A stretch of DNA of 64,000 nt. Source: Bagarius yarrelli. Taxonomy: Eukaryota; Chordata; Actinopteri; Siluriformes; Sisoridae. The DNA lies in contig VCAZ01000195.1 in the NCBI GenBank assembly GCA_005784505.1, positions 534,449 through 598,448 on the forward strand, given 5' to 3'. This document shows positions 1 to 12,300 of this stretch, piece by piece (the stretch's first letter is position 1; every line of letters starts with the position of its first letter). Made by a program: the position numbers and the translations under genes. Below the pieces are notes generated by a model. It saw only the letters and a list, made by a program, of their open reading frames with translations. It made no database searches and had not been told where the DNA came from.

Positions 1-745
1 GCACACATCACAGGAGACACACTGATGAGAAATCACACCAAATGAACTTTCATTCAGTTTAAGTGAAAGCTTCGTGCCTGTCTTATGTGCTCATTCGGTG
101 AAGCCGTTACCTACCAGGAGATTAGTCAAATGGCTGTTATTCAGAAAGAGGTAAGAGATGACATAATTAGGCATGTATTGACTCAATTTTTAGCTAAGAA
201 ACTGCACTCCCCAGATGCAGCCCACAGTACAGGTGCTACATGCTAATTAGCTGGTGAAATAAATGAAGGAAGGCTTTGTAGACATGCTGGGTTGCATCAG
301 CGATATGGTGTAGAAAGTACCCGGTCATGATCTGTGGCCTGCACTGCACCCTGCTGGTCATGAGTTGCATTAAAGCTGTTTGTGGATAGAGGCTTGGGGA
401 TATTGTGAGCCACGCCACTCTTGTGACAGTTCTGTATTTATGAACAAGTCCTACAAGATTTCACATGTCACTTTTAGTGCTTGGGTGTAACTCCTCTACT
501 CTATTTGTCACACCTATGTAAAGATTTAACCTTTTATTGTTTTTCGAAGTATGGATGAATCAGCAAGGAAACGCTATTTAAAAAAAACAACAAAACTGTT
601 TTTGAAGACTTACTATGTCCTCCTGTAAGAGGAAGAAACAGACAGTGTGATGAAACGAAACAGAAGAAAGGTGCAGAATTTGTATTTTATGCATAAGGAC
701 TACATTTATTCTCTACCTAATGTCAGATTGACATTATTTATTTCC

Positions 746-906
746 ATTTACAGCATTTTGGCAGGCGCCCCTATCCAGAGCCACTTACATTTTTTTTATC
801 AGTTATACATCTGAGCAGTTAGGGGTTAAGGGCCTTGCTCAGGGGCCCAGCAGTGGTAACTTGGTGGTGCTGTGAATTAAACCCACAATATTCCGGTTAG
901 CAGACC
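746..906 (-). repeat. SINE copy (tail box GGCAGACGC/TTATCCAGAGCGACTTACA type)
   Basis: On the plus strand this reads the reverse complement of a tRNA-derived fish SINE. It has the tail box (ggcaggcgcccctatccaga), then 'ggggttaagggccttgctca', the 'cagtggtaacttggtggtgc' segment and a degenerate head. Twelve further copies occur in the window. It sits in the ccdc12 intron upstream of the first visible exon. Confidence 0.75.
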
Positions 907-949
907 ACTTTTAAAGATAACCCACAATTGTGTGTTTGTGTTTTTACAG

Positions 950-2998
950 AGACCTGAAGCTGAGAAACTACACTCCTGAAGATGAAGAGCTAAAAGAAAG
1001 GCAGGTGCCCAAAGCTAAACCTGTATCAGGTGAGAATCTCCTCTACATCCTCAGCTGTTTACAATCTCATGAATACTTTCAGCAGAACTACAGCTAGAGC
1101 GCTAAAATAACATTGCATTATGATAATAGAACGTTGCTGTAGTACGCGTTAGCAAGCTTTGACTCATTTTAATGATGTAGTAATATGATTGTTGGAGCAG
1201 CACTGGGAGTTTGCATTGAGTCTGATCTATTCGGCTTTTGTACCCCTACAGTGGAAGATAAAGTACAAGACCAGCTGGAAGCAGCGAATCCAGAGCCAAT
1301 TATAGAGGAAGTGGTGAGTCAGTCGAGTGATCGCATTTCTCCACCAAACATTGCATAGCTACATGCTAGCTGTATTTAGCATTTTCTTTGCATAAAAAAA
1401 GTAATTGTAAAAAAATTAGGAAATTTCACTGAAGCTAATTTATTTGGGAACTGCTAAGCATGACCATGACTGCTAATTAATATTCAAAGTAGCGAATTGC
1501 AAATGAATTGATGTATAGCTCATTTGATGTTCAGTTCTCTCTCCTGATGTTAAGAGAAACAACAGAAACATTAAGCATGCTTTATTATCAGGCCATGACC
1601 ATTACAGCAGTGTTAAATACTTTGTGTTTGTTTACATTTATCTTATCCTTTTAATCCAACTAAGCAGTTGAAGGTTAAGGGTCATGCTCAAGGGCCCAGC
1701 AGTAGCAGCTTGGGGTGCTGGGGATTGAAGTAGTCCAAAAACTTCACCAATGAACTACCACTTGAATGATTTGCAAACCAGAGGTTTGAAAAAAAGGAAA
1801 TCGGGCAGAATCTCTAAAGACATCTCAACAAGAAATTAACAAGAAAATAGTGCTACAAATGATTAAAATGACACAGATTCAATGTAAAAGCCATAAAGGT
1901 CCTTTATAGTATAATTCCTACTTTTAAAAGGAACATTTAATTTAATACATACATATTTTCGAAAGTGAATACATATAGAAATGGATTTATAACATGGCTT
2001 AGTTCCTGAGTAATGAGATCAACCTCTGCTCTGTGGGCGAGGCAGGTACAGGGGTTTCTAGGTAATTTTCTGGGCTTTGCTGCAAGGTGTGGTCAAAAGG
2101 TAATGCACGAGACTGACTGACTGTTAATGATGTTTGTTTTGCTTCAGGATCTGGCTAATTTAGCTCCAAGAAAACCAGACTGGTGAGGAGTTTAAGCATT
2201 GACAAGCATTCTGTTTATTTACACATGTAGTTTGTACATTTTTTTTCACTGCCTTTTTTTTGGTAGGGATCTAAAGAGAGATGTTGCAAAAAAACTGGAT
2301 AAACTCGAGCGAAGAACACAGAAAGCCATTGCAGAATTAATCCGTAAGTATCATTAAAACATCAGACTCCAGTTTTCATTCTGGTATTATCAGTACATCC
2401 TAACCGGTACCAGCGAATCTCTTAGTATATTAATTGTCTTGTTTTGAGGGTAATTGTTGTGAGGCATTTTAAGCCCTTGAGAGTTTGTTGCTCAGGATGA
2501 CATTACACGCTCGGTTTTCCTCTCTCTGTGTCCTACACCAGTTAAAAATAAAACTGACCGTGACCAAGAGATTTTTATCAGCTTTCCATATTTGCCTAAT
2601 AAAGCATGTTATTTGTTGTCCTTCAGGATGGAGCTACATAAATAAATTCAGGCCACGGTTAAAATCATCAAAACAAGGACGATGCATGCCAAAAGCTTTA
2701 GCCTGCCAAACTATTCAGGGTGATGCAGTGTTCATAAACATTTGTATATTAAAGTTGGACAAAAAAAACCCCACCAAAAATAAAAAATGTGGTATTTATC
2801 TAATTATGCAAATAATGTTTTTTTCCCCCATTTTCCTTTTCTTTGTAGTATAGTGTGTGTTCTGTCTGATAAGGCACCGAACACTGTTCAAGTTATGTTT
2901 GTGTGTGTATATGTGCAGGGGATCGACTGAAAAGGAGTGAAACGGAGCTGGCTGCTGCGGTTGGTGCGGTAACTGTGGAAGAGGCAGATTCAGACTGA
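950..2998 (+). CDS. ccdc12: ccdc12, coiled-coil domain-containing protein 12, 3' exons (5' part outside window)
   Basis: Five exons are visible: 950-1029, 1252-1313, 2148-2182, 2267-2343 and 2919-2998. All have GT-AG borders and their phases join without a break, giving the last 110 residues and a TGA stop. The peptide contains the family's recognisable blocks LRNYTPEDEELKERQVP, ANPEPIIEEVDLANLAPRKP and WDLKRDVAKKL, and ends in DSD as in human CCDC12. The family (cwf18-like) is a small nuclear coiled-coil protein of the spliceosome; that role comes from family knowledge. The first visible exon starts in phase 2, so at least one upstream coding exon is missing; I found no credible one in bases 1-949, and it probably lies left of the window. 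The gene converges on kifc2. Confidence 0.9.
1632..1768 (-). repeat. SINE copy, same family, degenerate
   Basis: It shares 'aaggttaagggtcatgctca', 'agggcccagcagtagcagct' and the closing 'gaactaccacttg' with the other copies, but the tail box is largely lost. It lies in the ccdc12 intron between exons 1252-1313 and 2148-2182. Confidence 0.6.
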
Positions 2999-3129
2999 GT
3001 CTAAACCCGAGAACTCTGTGTCATAAAACTCCTTCTGGAAGACGAGCGGAGCTCACATATCAAACAGCATGAGAGATGAACTTAGGTGCTGAGAGTTAGA
3101 GTTTAGATCTGCTCAGTTCTTCACTGGAT

Positions 3130-3130
<1 letters not shown>

Positions 3131-3178
<48 letters not shown>
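3131..3178. repeat. (GT)n(GA)n microsatellite in ccdc12 3' UTR
   Basis: A compound array of about eleven GT and about thirteen GA units lies between the ccdc12 stop codon and its polyadenylation signal, so it would be transcribed. Confidence 0.85.
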
Positions 3179-3184
<6 letters not shown>

Positions 3185-3251
3185 GATGTACAAAGCACTG
3201 TATCTGGTGTCTCTTCTGAAATTGGAAACAATTTCTGTTCTTTTATACTGA

Positions 3252-3257
3252 AATAAA
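3252..3257 (+). terminator. polyadenylation signal of ccdc12
   Basis: A canonical AATAAA lies about 250 bases after the ccdc12 stop codon. It follows a GT/GA microsatellite in the 3' UTR and precedes a T/GT-rich stretch, as expected for a cleavage site near 3275. Confidence 0.7.
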
Positions 3258-4146
3258 ATGTTTTTCTATTTTAATTACAATTGTTTTGTTTAAGAAAAAG
3301 TAACAAAGAATTGATATAATAGTTTTATAGATGTTAATTATAGGACATGTTTAGTTGGTGTAAGATACGGATTAGCATAAGTCAAACATTTAGCTAATTA
3401 TTCCCTGGAATTTTATCCAAAGTTTGTATCTGCGTTTTTTGTGTTTTTTTAAATTTAGGAATCTAAAACCTACAACATTTGTTATACGTTTCTTGTTAAA
3501 ATATAAACGATAACATTTATCTGTAAACATCACAAGGGTTATAAAAAAAGAACATAAATTAGTTTAATTTTCTTTGGTGTTTCTAATGCTAATGCGACTG
3601 CCAAAGACACTTATTGTGTTTGTGTGTGTTAGGAAAATACTGCTTCACTTTCTGGCTTCAATAACAAGCTGATATAATATTTACATTTAAAGCTTTCATA
3701 AAAAACAACTTTACTCCCCTGGAGTACAAAAGAAATCAATCAATCTTTTATTTGGTGATAAATCAGGACGTAGAGATAACACGAGCATGTGTTCAAGTTC
3801 ATCTCATAATTCTAAATCACATTATTGAAGTCACATTCAATAAGTATTAGTTCATCTATATTAGATCTTGTATAAATATTAATGTGTCTACTAACTGAAT
3901 ACAACACGAGCAATATTTTTTGTTGGTGAAACTTTCACTAGCTCTATGGACAAAGCACCTTGTTTTTATATCGGAGATAAAGTGCTACAGTAAAACATTA
4001 TGGCTAATAAAACACATCTGATTAAGGAACAAACATCCTACATAAATCATTACTCATATTTCTCCATTATGAGCCTCACAGAAACATTGCCCAGAGAATA
4101 ATTTAATTAACTTGGATTATTCACTACTAAAGAAACTGCAGGGTTA

Positions 4147-4191
4147 AATGCGACTATATAGACATTAGACACCTGTCTATATAGTCGCATT
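4147..4191. repeat. Perfect 18-bp inverted repeat (hairpin)
   Basis: Arm 4147-4164 (aatgcgactatatagaca) is the exact reverse complement of arm 4174-4191, with a 9-base spacer. No gene boundary is adjacent; it could be a remnant of a foldback element. Confidence 0.8.
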
Positions 4192-5275
4192 GAGACAGCT
4201 GACCATCATATCCTTATCCCACATCCTAATCCAGATTCAGTCTCACTTCTATAAAAACGTCTGCTTCTGAAAAGGCTATTTGCTAAATTGTGGTTGTGGG
4301 GATTTGTTCATTCAGCCAGTAGTATTAGTGAGATCAGAATCTTATGTTGCGTCTGGGGTTCCATCAAAATTCCTGTTGTAATGGTACAACATACAATGAT
4401 ATTCATGACAACTTTTGGGTGTGCAGGTTAGGTGTCCACAAACTTCTGGCTGTATAGTGTATATTTATAAGAGTATGAAAGGATGGTAATTTGTGGTTCT
4501 TTTGTGTTACAGCCTGGGAAAACCTTCCACGTTGGTATGAATAAATAAAGCATCTTTTACACCATTTTCTGAAATCTACCCACTGAGCACTTTATCTCTA
4601 GCTTTATCTCTTCATCTACTTATTTGTACAATTTTTGGTTAATGATCACATCAGCAGTCAGAATGTGAAAAATGTGACCTCGGTGATTCTGACTGTAGCA
4701 TGATTGTTGGTGCCTGGTTTAGAATTATCTAGTGTTAAATCAAAAGGGGGCCATTAAAAGAAAAAAAAATGAGCATAATAAAACTATATAACTGTCAGAA
4801 TCAGGTATAACTTCCTTAGCAAGCTCGTTGATTAGTCTATTGGCTAGGACCCCAAGTACAATAGCAGAAGACCGCATCAGGGTCTATTTCAGTCCTCTAA
4901 GAACCAAAAGCTGAAGCTGTGTTGGTGACGAAACTGGACAGTCAAAGTCTGGAAAATAAATATCTGATCATTTTTGCTTATACACACAGTTGACAGGTTC
5001 TAAACCTTTTCTCAATTTGGAATATATCTTGCAAAAAAACCCCAAAATATCAAAATGTCAGTTTTTTTTCCAATATTGCAGCCCTACTTTTAATACTAAT
5101 CACCTGATGGCAGATGCTTTAAGTAACATGTGAATCCTTTCATATAGACAAATTACCATCTTCTAATGGAAACTTCCAGCATGATGATGCAGCATGTCAC
5201 GAAATATACATTTCTTCCAACTGGTGTTTTTTTTACTGATTTTCCCAGTCATTGGATTTAAAACCAGTCAGTTAA

Positions 5276-5465
5276 ATTTACAGCATTTGGTAGGTGCCCT
5301 TATCCAGAGAGACTTACATTTATCTCATTTATACAACTAAGCAATCAGGCGTTAAGGGCCTTGCTGAGGGGCCAAACAGTGGCAACTTGGTGGTGCTGGA
5401 AATTGAACCCACAATCTTCCTGTTAGCAGTCCAACACCTTAACTACTGAGCTACCACGTGCCCCA
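5276..5465 (-). repeat. SINE copy, well preserved
   Basis: The copy is nearly complete. In plus-strand order it shows the tail box with 'ccttatccagagagactt', 'gcgttaagggccttgctgag', 'ggtggtgctggaaattgaac', then the tRNA-like part ending 'ccttaactactgagctacca'. The last part contains the B-box-like complement of a tRNA promoter. Confidence 0.75.
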
Positions 5466-6357
5466 GTATGTGTTAGCAGGGAAGATTCATGCCATGAAGA
5501 ATTGAGGCTGTTTTGCGAAAGTGAGTCTTTACTCCTATATTACTCGTATCTTCTTTTTTTTCTCCTGAGGTTTCTAATAAAATGCTCGGTGAGTGTATTT
5601 GGGTTAGTAAAAACTGTAAAAAAAACTGCTCCAGGGGCGCTGTATCATAGCTGACCCTGCGCTCTGACCCCAACTTACTAAGATGGGATATGCGAAAAAT
5701 GCATTTAATTGGCTCTGTACATGTTTACCTTTGTTTATTCCAATGACAATGCAATGCCTATACTATACTACTAAAACTGAATTGTGTTATTTTTTTTTGT
5801 TTATCCATAGCAATGCCTGATAGATTTCCCAGTCTGTCACATGTGTGTTCCTATTAATGTATCCATCTCCCATGACCACAAAAAAAGTAGTTGTACAGTT
5901 ACGTAATCACATAAAACCCATTTTCATCACCTCAGAATAGATCAGCTACTGACGCATGTCACAACCATAAACTAAAAATGTATAGATATATATAACAGCA
6001 GCATCCATATATAAGGAAGTGTCAGAAACCTAGAATCTGACAATTAAATGGTTCTATAGTACCTTATCAATAAAATGTCCATTATCAGGAAGTGGGGTAG
6101 GTTTTTAGACGTGCGTGGTGCAACTTGCACACAGGAATATTGCTGCTCAGCCTTGAAAAAGGAACCACAGCTTTTCATGCGATCAGGTATTAGCCATGGC
6201 TATTGAGACGACTCAGCAGTAAGAAATAGTTGCTACATATGTGGCTTCCTGAAACATAGCCCTTAAAATCAGCTTAAAATCTCAGACAAAATCAAACGCT
6301 TAGGGATGAATATATTCCCAAATTTTAGGCTGCAGGCATGTGCAGGTGGAGTTTGCT

Positions 6358-9300
6358 TTAGGAGTTTTCACAATGGCTTCCGCTTTCGATCTTGCGTGCA
6401 GCAGGTCCCAGCTCCACCTTACACACACGCTGTGCAAACTTCAGTGAGCAAAGGGTCTCCTCAACATTCTTCTCCAGTGAGGAAATCTGAAATGAATAAC
6501 AGAAAGGATAAAGGATAGATGAATTGAATTTGCCGGATGTGTGCACTGTTCTTATTCTATCTCCCTGTGCACCTTTAGTTTAGAGATTTAGTTTAATAAG
6601 ATTTTTAAGATTACATAAAAACGTGTCCTTTTTTTAATTGTCCTGTGATGAAATAACTAATGAATCCAATTTTTTCTTGTAAACAAACAATAATGTTATA
6701 AACACACAATATACAGTTTAGATCATAGGTGTAGATACACCTTGCAGAATCTCCCCAATGTTAATAATTTGAGAAAGTATAGGGGCATTAAAAATTCATT
6801 TTTTCCTGTCTTAAATAAGCTAAGTTCACATAATAGATGCTTACAGATAAATAAACCGGTTTAAAAGTTTACATATGTTTGATTTTTGGGACAGTTTTTT
6901 TTCTGAGGCTCTTTTTTGTCCCGAAAACACATGCACATTATTTACTTTTCCAGAATTTTCTGCATATTGTTCTGTCTCAAACAGTGTGATGGTGAGGTCT
7001 ATCCTTTTTTACACCAAGGACCACTGAGGGACTTGTTTACCACAAGCTGCAAACAATCACTGATGCTCAAAAAGGCAACATGATCCAGTAATAGTTCAGT
7101 GATGAGTAGAGGCAGGGGTCTTGGTGTATCATTGGTTGCTTACATGATAGCATCTTGTATCATGAAGCTACGTATGATATTTACATGAATATTTATATAT
7201 TGTGTTGAATGTTTGTGCCTTCTGTTATAAAACTTGTGTAAGAGTCCCAATTGTGGATGGATTTTAATTATACTGTTAAAAAGCTCTTAAATATGCATAA
7301 AAGACTAGAAAACCAGAGGACAAACAAGGGACTCAATTATCACAAAACATACAAACAATGGCTGATCTTTTAGGTAATAACACAGTAATAAGCATCAAGA
7401 GTTTCAAATAATTTATAAAACAAGTGTCACCCTCGTCACAGTCGCCCTAGGCTTACTCACTAGGATGTTTTAACATTTTTAAATTTTTTTCTGATGAATC
7501 GTGGACTTTTGTATTGTTACTTATATTCTGTAAAGCTGCTTTAAGACAATATCCGTAGATAAATAAACCTAAATTGAATTGGAGAGTTTTAAACTGGTTT
7601 ATTTGAGTAAAAAAGCCAGGACAGTTTGCAGATTCTACAAGACGTATGATCTCCAAGTCTTATTCAGGATCCAAGGGAGTATTTTTCTTAAATGATGTTG
7701 TTTATTTACTACGCATCATTATTTTTATACGCGTTCAACTGATAGTGAATTAGATTGTGCTGATGTGAATAACTGCAGTATTTTCTGACTACCTGCACCA
7801 CCATGGCTGTTTTGTTGCCTTTGCCCAGCGAGTCCTGCAGCAGATATGTGAGGCGTGAATTCCTGAAGGGGATGTAGGTCTGACGGCCCCTCAGGGCTTG
7901 GATCACGTCTCCCAGTGCCAGCAGTGAGCGGTTGATGTTCTGGGCCTCCTTTAGCCGCTCGCCCTCCGCTCCTGACTTGGACACACGCTCCGATCCAGCC
8001 AGGTCCACCAGATTTAACTTGCCTACAGGAGATATATACAGGAGGATTCCAGAGAAGGAAAGAAAGCTGTTATTTCTACTGTTAAGACTGATACAGATAT
8101 TTAACTTGTGGTCTAAATGTATATAAAAATCTTTATTGATTTAAGCAATTTTCAACTGTTTAATAGAGCAAACCTTAAAAAAATTGTTTTGATCCTTTGA
8201 CGTCTTCGGTTTTGAGCCTGATCAGTTTTGTTTTGCATTAGTTTTAGAAAAGGAACAGAGGCTGCAGGCTCTCATAACAATTCAAAGAACTAGTTATGCA
8301 AGCTGCGCTTGTTTATCGTGTTTACTAGTCTGTGAAAAGCTGTAAATTTTCTGTAAGGCTCCTTGAATAAATGGCACATAACAGAAAACATTTTTTAATA
8401 TATAATGTGTGTACAGTCTAATCACATAGTAAACATTTTCCCTATATATTAGTGTTATCATTTCAATTTGAAATAGATTACACATCACCCCACTGCTATA
8501 CTCCCTCCAGCTATGTTCTATACCTTCCTGCATAAAAACCTAAACACCCCAACAATTAACACTTCCTACCCTGTATCACTCTCTCTTAGATCCTTAGGCA
8601 CTGTTTGACTTACTTTTTTCAGTACTTTTGAGCTGGTAAGGAAGGTAGGTGTTAAAACTTTCAGTTTTTTTCACCTGGGCGATAAAATAAACGTTTTCTG
8701 TCACTGAACAGCCGAGCTACTGACTGTCTTTAAATTTATTTGTATATTTTTTGCCTTTGTTAATAGGACAGAGAGAAAGATGAAACTGGAAGAGACCATA
8801 AAGAACCCAAGCCATAATCAAACGTGGGTCACTGGAGTGTATCAATGCAAATGTCTACCGGCGCCTGAACCTACTGCACCACAACGCCTGCCATTTTTGA
8901 ATATTGACTGTTTTCTTAAACTTCTTCCTAGCATATAAAAATTGTGTTGTCTGTGTGCTATTAAATTATTATTTCCCAAAAGATTTTATCCACGACCTAG
9001 TGAACCAGAATAAATCTATTTTTAATAAAGCTTTAAAAGCACTTCTGGGGTGGCTTTTTCCCCAAATAGTATAAATTGAAATGAATTCCTTATTGAGCCT
9101 TGCAAGTGGATTCATAACATAATCCTTATATTGTTCTAAGTTCTAATACTGTAAATTGTAACTTGTTTAAGTGGGGAGTAAATATATATATAGAGCTCTG
9201 TATAGATATAGTCAGTGAAGCTGACCGGTGGTTTTGGTTCCAGTGGCGAGGTCTGTTCCCTGCACTGTGATGGTGAGCAGAGCATGTGAACGAGAGCTAT

Positions 9301-12300
9301 GCTGGTTCATTTGGGTTCCGAACGTTATCCTGTTTCTTCGTGCTGTTGCCAGAATCTGCAAAAAAGACACCAGATTAAAAATCAGGTAATGCTTTTAAGA
9401 TTATCTACTGAAATATACGAAGACTTACTTTTTTAATATGCTGAAAGTTTTTGACTTCTTTGATTCTGAGACCGGGCACATGAAGCTGACCCGTGCCATC
9501 AGGATTGATTTTAATGTCTAGCTTGTCTCCATCTTTACTCAGCAGATCTCTAAGTTTTAAAGGAAAAAGATAATGTTTCATGTACATATATTATTTTAAA
9601 CCAACTTGGTTCTTATTAAATTTAAACGTATTTTATTTACAGACAGCCAATGAACAATCTATTCTGGCACACATGGATGGATAAGTGAGTAATTGATAAA
9701 GACCAAAAAACAAACAAAAAAAAATCACACACAAAGATAAAAAGGTGTTATTCTTATGTCTTATTTACAGACAGGAAGTGATACCTGAGAACCTCATTGT
9801 AGATTTCCACTGAACTGACAGTGATTGTGTAGCTCCACATGTCTTTCCTTTCTTCAATCTCATTGAAAAGGTGTTTCAGAGCTCGTTGGTTGATGCCTGG
9901 ATTCTCCACAGGACCCTGTAATGTATGACATCACCAGTGGTGGAAACAAACAAATGACAAATACTTTCATTACATGACTTGCGTAGATTTTTTCTACTAT
10001 TTTGAGTAAAATTAAATTAAGGTACTTTTACTTGAGTTGTTTAAATATAAATTATTAAAATTTGCTACACTTTTTAATTTGCTTTGTAGGTGTGAAGCAT
10101 TAGTTGGGGGATTATAGAATGTAGTTTTAATAGGTTAAATACTGACCTAATGCCTTTAAAACTCGCAAATGATATTGTCTTTCCATTTCCAACTGTTCAC
10201 ATTTATTTGAGACTAAACTGACTGTGTGTATGAGAATATTTTGTATTAATATATTTTTGAATTTTGTATATATTTATGATCTGTTTAAGTAAAAGACGCA
10301 AAAGACCAATAAATCCAGAGTTTGTCCACTATGATAAATACTGTAAGTCTCTGCAGCAAAGAAAAACAACCCATCAGTCCTGAATACAGATCAACTTTCA
10401 CATCTTTCACACAAAATACTTATTTATTCTTACTTGAGTCATGTTATTTTTCAAAATAGACTTCATCTTAAAGCTAGAATAGGCTTTCTGGTTACGCAGT
10501 TACACGTTTGACAATATGGTCAACAGTTTTAAAAAAGGAAATTATTTATAAACACACTAGTAGCCACCCAGATTGGGTCGGATTGTTTTTTTCTTCACCA
10601 CTTTTACCGCTCTCTTGCTCATTAATAGTGCATTTAAATGAAAATGTTCTAATTCTTATCCTGTAAATATATATTTCGTAAAGCTGGTTTGTGGGGGCAC
10701 CTATTGTTAAAAAGGTACATGAATAAAACTGAATAGTTCCTTGGCGTGGATTGTAGAAAATAGAGCATGAAACTATGGACTGTTTATATTTACCGTGAAC
10801 AATGGCTTAATTTATTTAAATAATAAGGAAGCACATCAAATGATTTGTACCAAGATTAGCTTTGTCTTTGTCCATGGATTGTTTTTTTCTTGACTGAGTT
10901 CCACTGGTTTTGTTTTTTATGGCAAAGCTTAATGTAACTTTTTAGAAGCATAATAATAATAAAAACATATTTTTATCAAAAAAAAAAATTTTTTGATCGA
11001 TGATCAAAACTAAGACCGAGAATGAGAATAATGATGAATTCATTTCTCAAACATTGTGTAGGTCACTGTACCTCCATAGTGTAGGTCTTCCCTGAGCCTG
11101 TCTGACCGTAAGCAAAGATACAGACATGATATCCATCTATGCAGGAAGTAATCAGGGGCTCGATTTCCTGGAACACCTGAAAGGTAAACATTAGGCAGAT
11201 AAAACCGTTGTTTCAGTTAAATAGTATAATTTATACATCTTGCACTTGTAGTCATTCTGAAATAAAACCCATTCCTCTTTTGTTCTTAAAAAAGTTAAAC
11301 TTCTTTCTGTAGAGTATTGAGAACTCCTGAACAGTATTGATAGTGTTGCTAGTTCCTCTTTTTTAATTTGTAGTTTCTGTGTTTATCTGTAGGTAGTCTG
11401 CTTTTGACTTTGGTTTAATCTGTGTTTAATCACCCTCCGACTTTATATGTTTAATGTATCGGCACGGGGTAGTGTTGTAGGAGCCTCAGAGCTAATTGTA
11501 CAGCTCCAGGTTGCCTGGAACGATCATGAGTTCATGTTAGGTTAAACTCAAACAACTGCATGTAAATGTATTGATTCGAACTAGGTGACGGTTAGAATTT
11601 GCTATACGACACAGTTAAACAAAGTTGACCCGACCTTGAAGTGTCACCCCTGATCAAACAGTAAATAAAATGTGGTGATTAATTCAAAATTAATTGCTAA
11701 TGTTCCATCCTCAGTTTATTGCAACAGAACAGATACAATTTACATTTGTCCCTCTGTCTCTGGTTCTAGTGTCACAATTGCAAGTATTTCATAAGGAGGC
11801 ATTAAAAAGTTTCCAACAGATGGCAGCACAATCACAGGTAGGACAGCCTTGTGCTGCCATCTGTTGGTGTGTCTCGAAACTTTTTAATAGCCCTTCATAT
11901 ACTATTCTATATGTATGTCTTATTTTTCTTCATGACTCAAGTAGCACCATTTTCAAAACAAATACTGAAAACTCTAAAACGCTTATTATGTGTAACAACA
12001 AACAAAAGAGGAATCCTGAATAAATCACCCTACTATTATCAGCACGAATAATGGCATTCTCATCAAACATTTACCTCCTCTTGAGTAGCCTGAGGGTGAA
12101 AGACTTTGTCCAGCTCAAAGGTTTTTGCTTTGCCTTTACTCAGGACACTAAGAGCAGATTCATTGTGTGGGTCCGTAGTCACGGCCACAGCCTGGCCTTC
12201 ATCATGCTGGTCCTCTTTAAGAACCGGTTTAACTCGGCACAGGACACGGATGTTGCCTAATGGAAAAAAAAATACATGGCCGTTCGGTTTCCTGGTTAAA

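Larger units (their letters stand above)
3300..6357. other. Intergenic region between convergent ccdc12 and kifc2
   Basis: No coding exon was recognised. The region holds a perfect hairpin (4147-4191), a fragment resembling the end of a Tc1-like MITE (about 4385-4460), a well-preserved SINE (5276-5465) and AT-rich DNA. The kifc2 3' UTR should occupy its right side. Confidence 0.6.

Noticed and set aside
631..671. Possible upstream ccdc12 exon ending in a GT donor with a basic peptide
   Set aside because: The phase that would join the next exon runs through TGA TGA just upstream, and no acceptor lies between the stops and the donor.
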